Part shown: positions 14,720 through 15,635 of the stretch, piece by piece | Numbering within the stretch: position 1 is the first letter of the stretch | How the letters are laid out: every line of letters starts with the position of its first letter | NCBI GenBank assembly: GCA_946496115.1 | Contig: CAMMFK010000033.1 | Location: 1-15,635, forward strand | Source of the DNA: an uncultured Clostridium sp. | GTDB lineage: Bacteria; Bacillota; Clostridia; TANB77; CAG-508 | Reading direction: 5' to 3' | DNA: 15,635 bases | Made by a program: the position numbers and the translations under genes | Notes under the pieces: generated by a model | The model's database searches: none | Told to the model about the DNA's origin: nothing | What the model saw: only the letters and a program-made list of their open reading frames with translations

Positions 14720-15635
14720 TTAATATATAACAATTTTCATTTGCTTAACATCAAAATCATTTTCTTTATTAAAAATGTAAATTACTTTTCTATACTTATA
14801 GTCTTTTGTGGCTTCATTTAGTTTTATTACCACTTTATTAGACAAATCCATTCCAATTGGCAAAGTTTTGTTTTGATTATCAAAAAATACAATATTAGAT
14901 AAGTACAAAGCATGTTCTTCGTTGCTCAAATCTATTTTAACAATCTCTATTTCTTGTTTATTTGTTTTATCTTTTTCTGCCTTTGCTCCATTTTTTAAAT
15001 TAACGTCTCTTTCTTCTATTATATTTTTTGAACTCTTATCATCAATCAAATTTTCTGGATTAATATCTCCTAAAATAAACTCATTTTGAACATCACTTTT
15101 TTTGATATATACTGGCATACTTGTTATAGCATAAATTTTATTATATGCACTTTCAAGTGATTTTTTGAAATGGTTAATTCTATCTTCAAATTCTTCGACT
15201 GTAGTATTTTCATTAATTCTTAATATAGCAATTTCATTTCTTTCATTTTCTCTATGCTCTTTTGAATTTATCTTTTTCACAGTTGTGTAATCATTTATAA
15301 GATTGTCAAGTGACCTTTTGGAAGTTTTATTTTTCAAGCCCTCTAATATATCTTTTTCAATTTTTTTAGTATCCTCATTTTCATTTTTCGCATAAGTTTT
15401 ACTTATGCGATTGAAGATTTTTGGCATCACATAAAATAAGTACAAAGCATTTATTTCTTCGTCACTTAATTTTTGTCTTTGCAAACTGTCAGCTCTTGCT
15501 CCAAGTAAATCTTTATTTAAGTTAGCGTTGTTTTTTGTTTCATTGCTCTCGCTACTTTCTCCCTCACTAAGTGCAGGAAGTTCATCTTTATTACTAAATT
15601 TCCAAAATTCAAATATGCTCTTTTTATGACTTTCT
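14720..15635 (-). CDS. C-terminal 304 residues of a charged protein of unknown function (partial at right edge)
   Basis: The reading frame ends at TAA (14720) and stays open to the right edge, so the true start is outside the window. The first start-type codon inside is a TTG at 15484, without a usable Shine-Dalgarno. The 50 codons before it are open and continue the charged, Ser/Asn/Glu-rich style (for example SIFEFWKFSNKDELPALSEG). The visible part has helical charged segments (KLSDEEINALYLFYVMPKIF; FEDRINHFKKSLESAYNKIY), a low-complexity Lys/Asp/Asn linker and a more hydrophobic, probably beta-rich end (VVIKLNEATKDYKYRKVIYIF). No family is recognised and no membrane span is seen. The DUF4116 gene begins 14 bases after the stop, so they share an operon whose promoter lies off the window. 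Confidence 0.8.
   Translation of the reverse strand, partial: ESHKKSIFEFWKFSNKDELPALSEGESSESNETKNNANLNKDLLGARADSLQRQKLSDEEINALYLFYVMPKIFNRISKTYAKNENEDTKKIEKDILEGLKNKTSKRSLDNLINDYTTVKKINSKEHRENERNEIAILRINENTTVEEFEDRINHFKKSLESAYNKIYAITSMPVYIKKSDVQNEFILGDINPENLIDDKSSKNIIEERDVNLKNGAKAEKDKTNKQEIEIVKIDLSNEEHALYLSNIVFFDNQNKTLPIGMDLSNKVVIKLNEATKDYKYRKVIYIFNKENDFDVKQMKIVIY

Noticed and set aside
1..15635. tRNA, rRNA, insertion-sequence transposase or prophage genes
   Set aside because: No cloverleaf-like or rRNA-like stretch, no transposase or integrase motif and no phage structural gene was seen on either strand.

Overview
The window looks like chromosomal DNA from a spore-forming, very AT-rich Firmicute, most likely an uncultured gut-type Clostridia relative. 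The evidence is the low GC, strong AGGAGG-type ribosome binding sites with several GTG and TTG starts, a dnaG-rpoD pair, a CarD-family regulator and an intact SpoIVA spore-coat ATPase. The taxon is inferred from gene content and style only.

Layout. (a) 41-1555 (-) is a polytopic GT-C-type membrane glycosyltransferase with its own promoter and good Shine-Dalgarno site. (b) 1751-4868 (-) is dnaG followed by rpoD (primase and housekeeping sigma factor). rpoD has a good internal promoter and a hairpin terminator behind it. (c) 5132-5707 (-) is a CarD/CdnL-type RNA polymerase regulator with an extended -10 promoter. (d) 5858-6179 is a gene graveyard. It holds a deleted, frameshifted RpiB/LacAB-type isomerase remnant followed by only the first codons of a short-chain dehydrogenase, most likely what is left of an uronate-catabolism (DhuI/DhuD-like) operon. 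(e) 6220-8342 (-) is a UAP-type UDP-sugar pyrophosphorylase followed by a stand-alone GlmU-C-like hexapeptide transferase. A 98-bp GC-rich, non-coding block lies between them. (f) 8555-10036 (+) is spoIVA, the only plus-strand gene, with a sigma-E-like promoter and a textbook terminator. (g) 10120 to the right edge (-) is a tightly packed four-gene operon of unfamiliar proteins. In transcription order these are a partial charged protein that runs off the window, a 1043-residue DUF4116-repeat protein, a ProA-like protein that has lost the catalytic cysteine segment, and a small charged protein with a basic amphipathic tail.

How it works together. The left two thirds is core information processing (replication priming, transcription initiation), nucleotide-sugar supply and sporulation. 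The right third is an accessory cassette of unknown function. It is the best candidate here for an undescribed system: intergenic gaps are 9-14 bp, the ribosome binding sites sit on or beside the preceding stop codons, and it combines a tandem-repeat scaffold with an apparent pseudoenzyme. Several gene starts given here are shorter than the longest open frame because the Shine-Dalgarno spacing and family N-termini point to an internal start (rpoD, dnaG, UAP). The gene at the right edge is longer than its first in-window start codon suggests.
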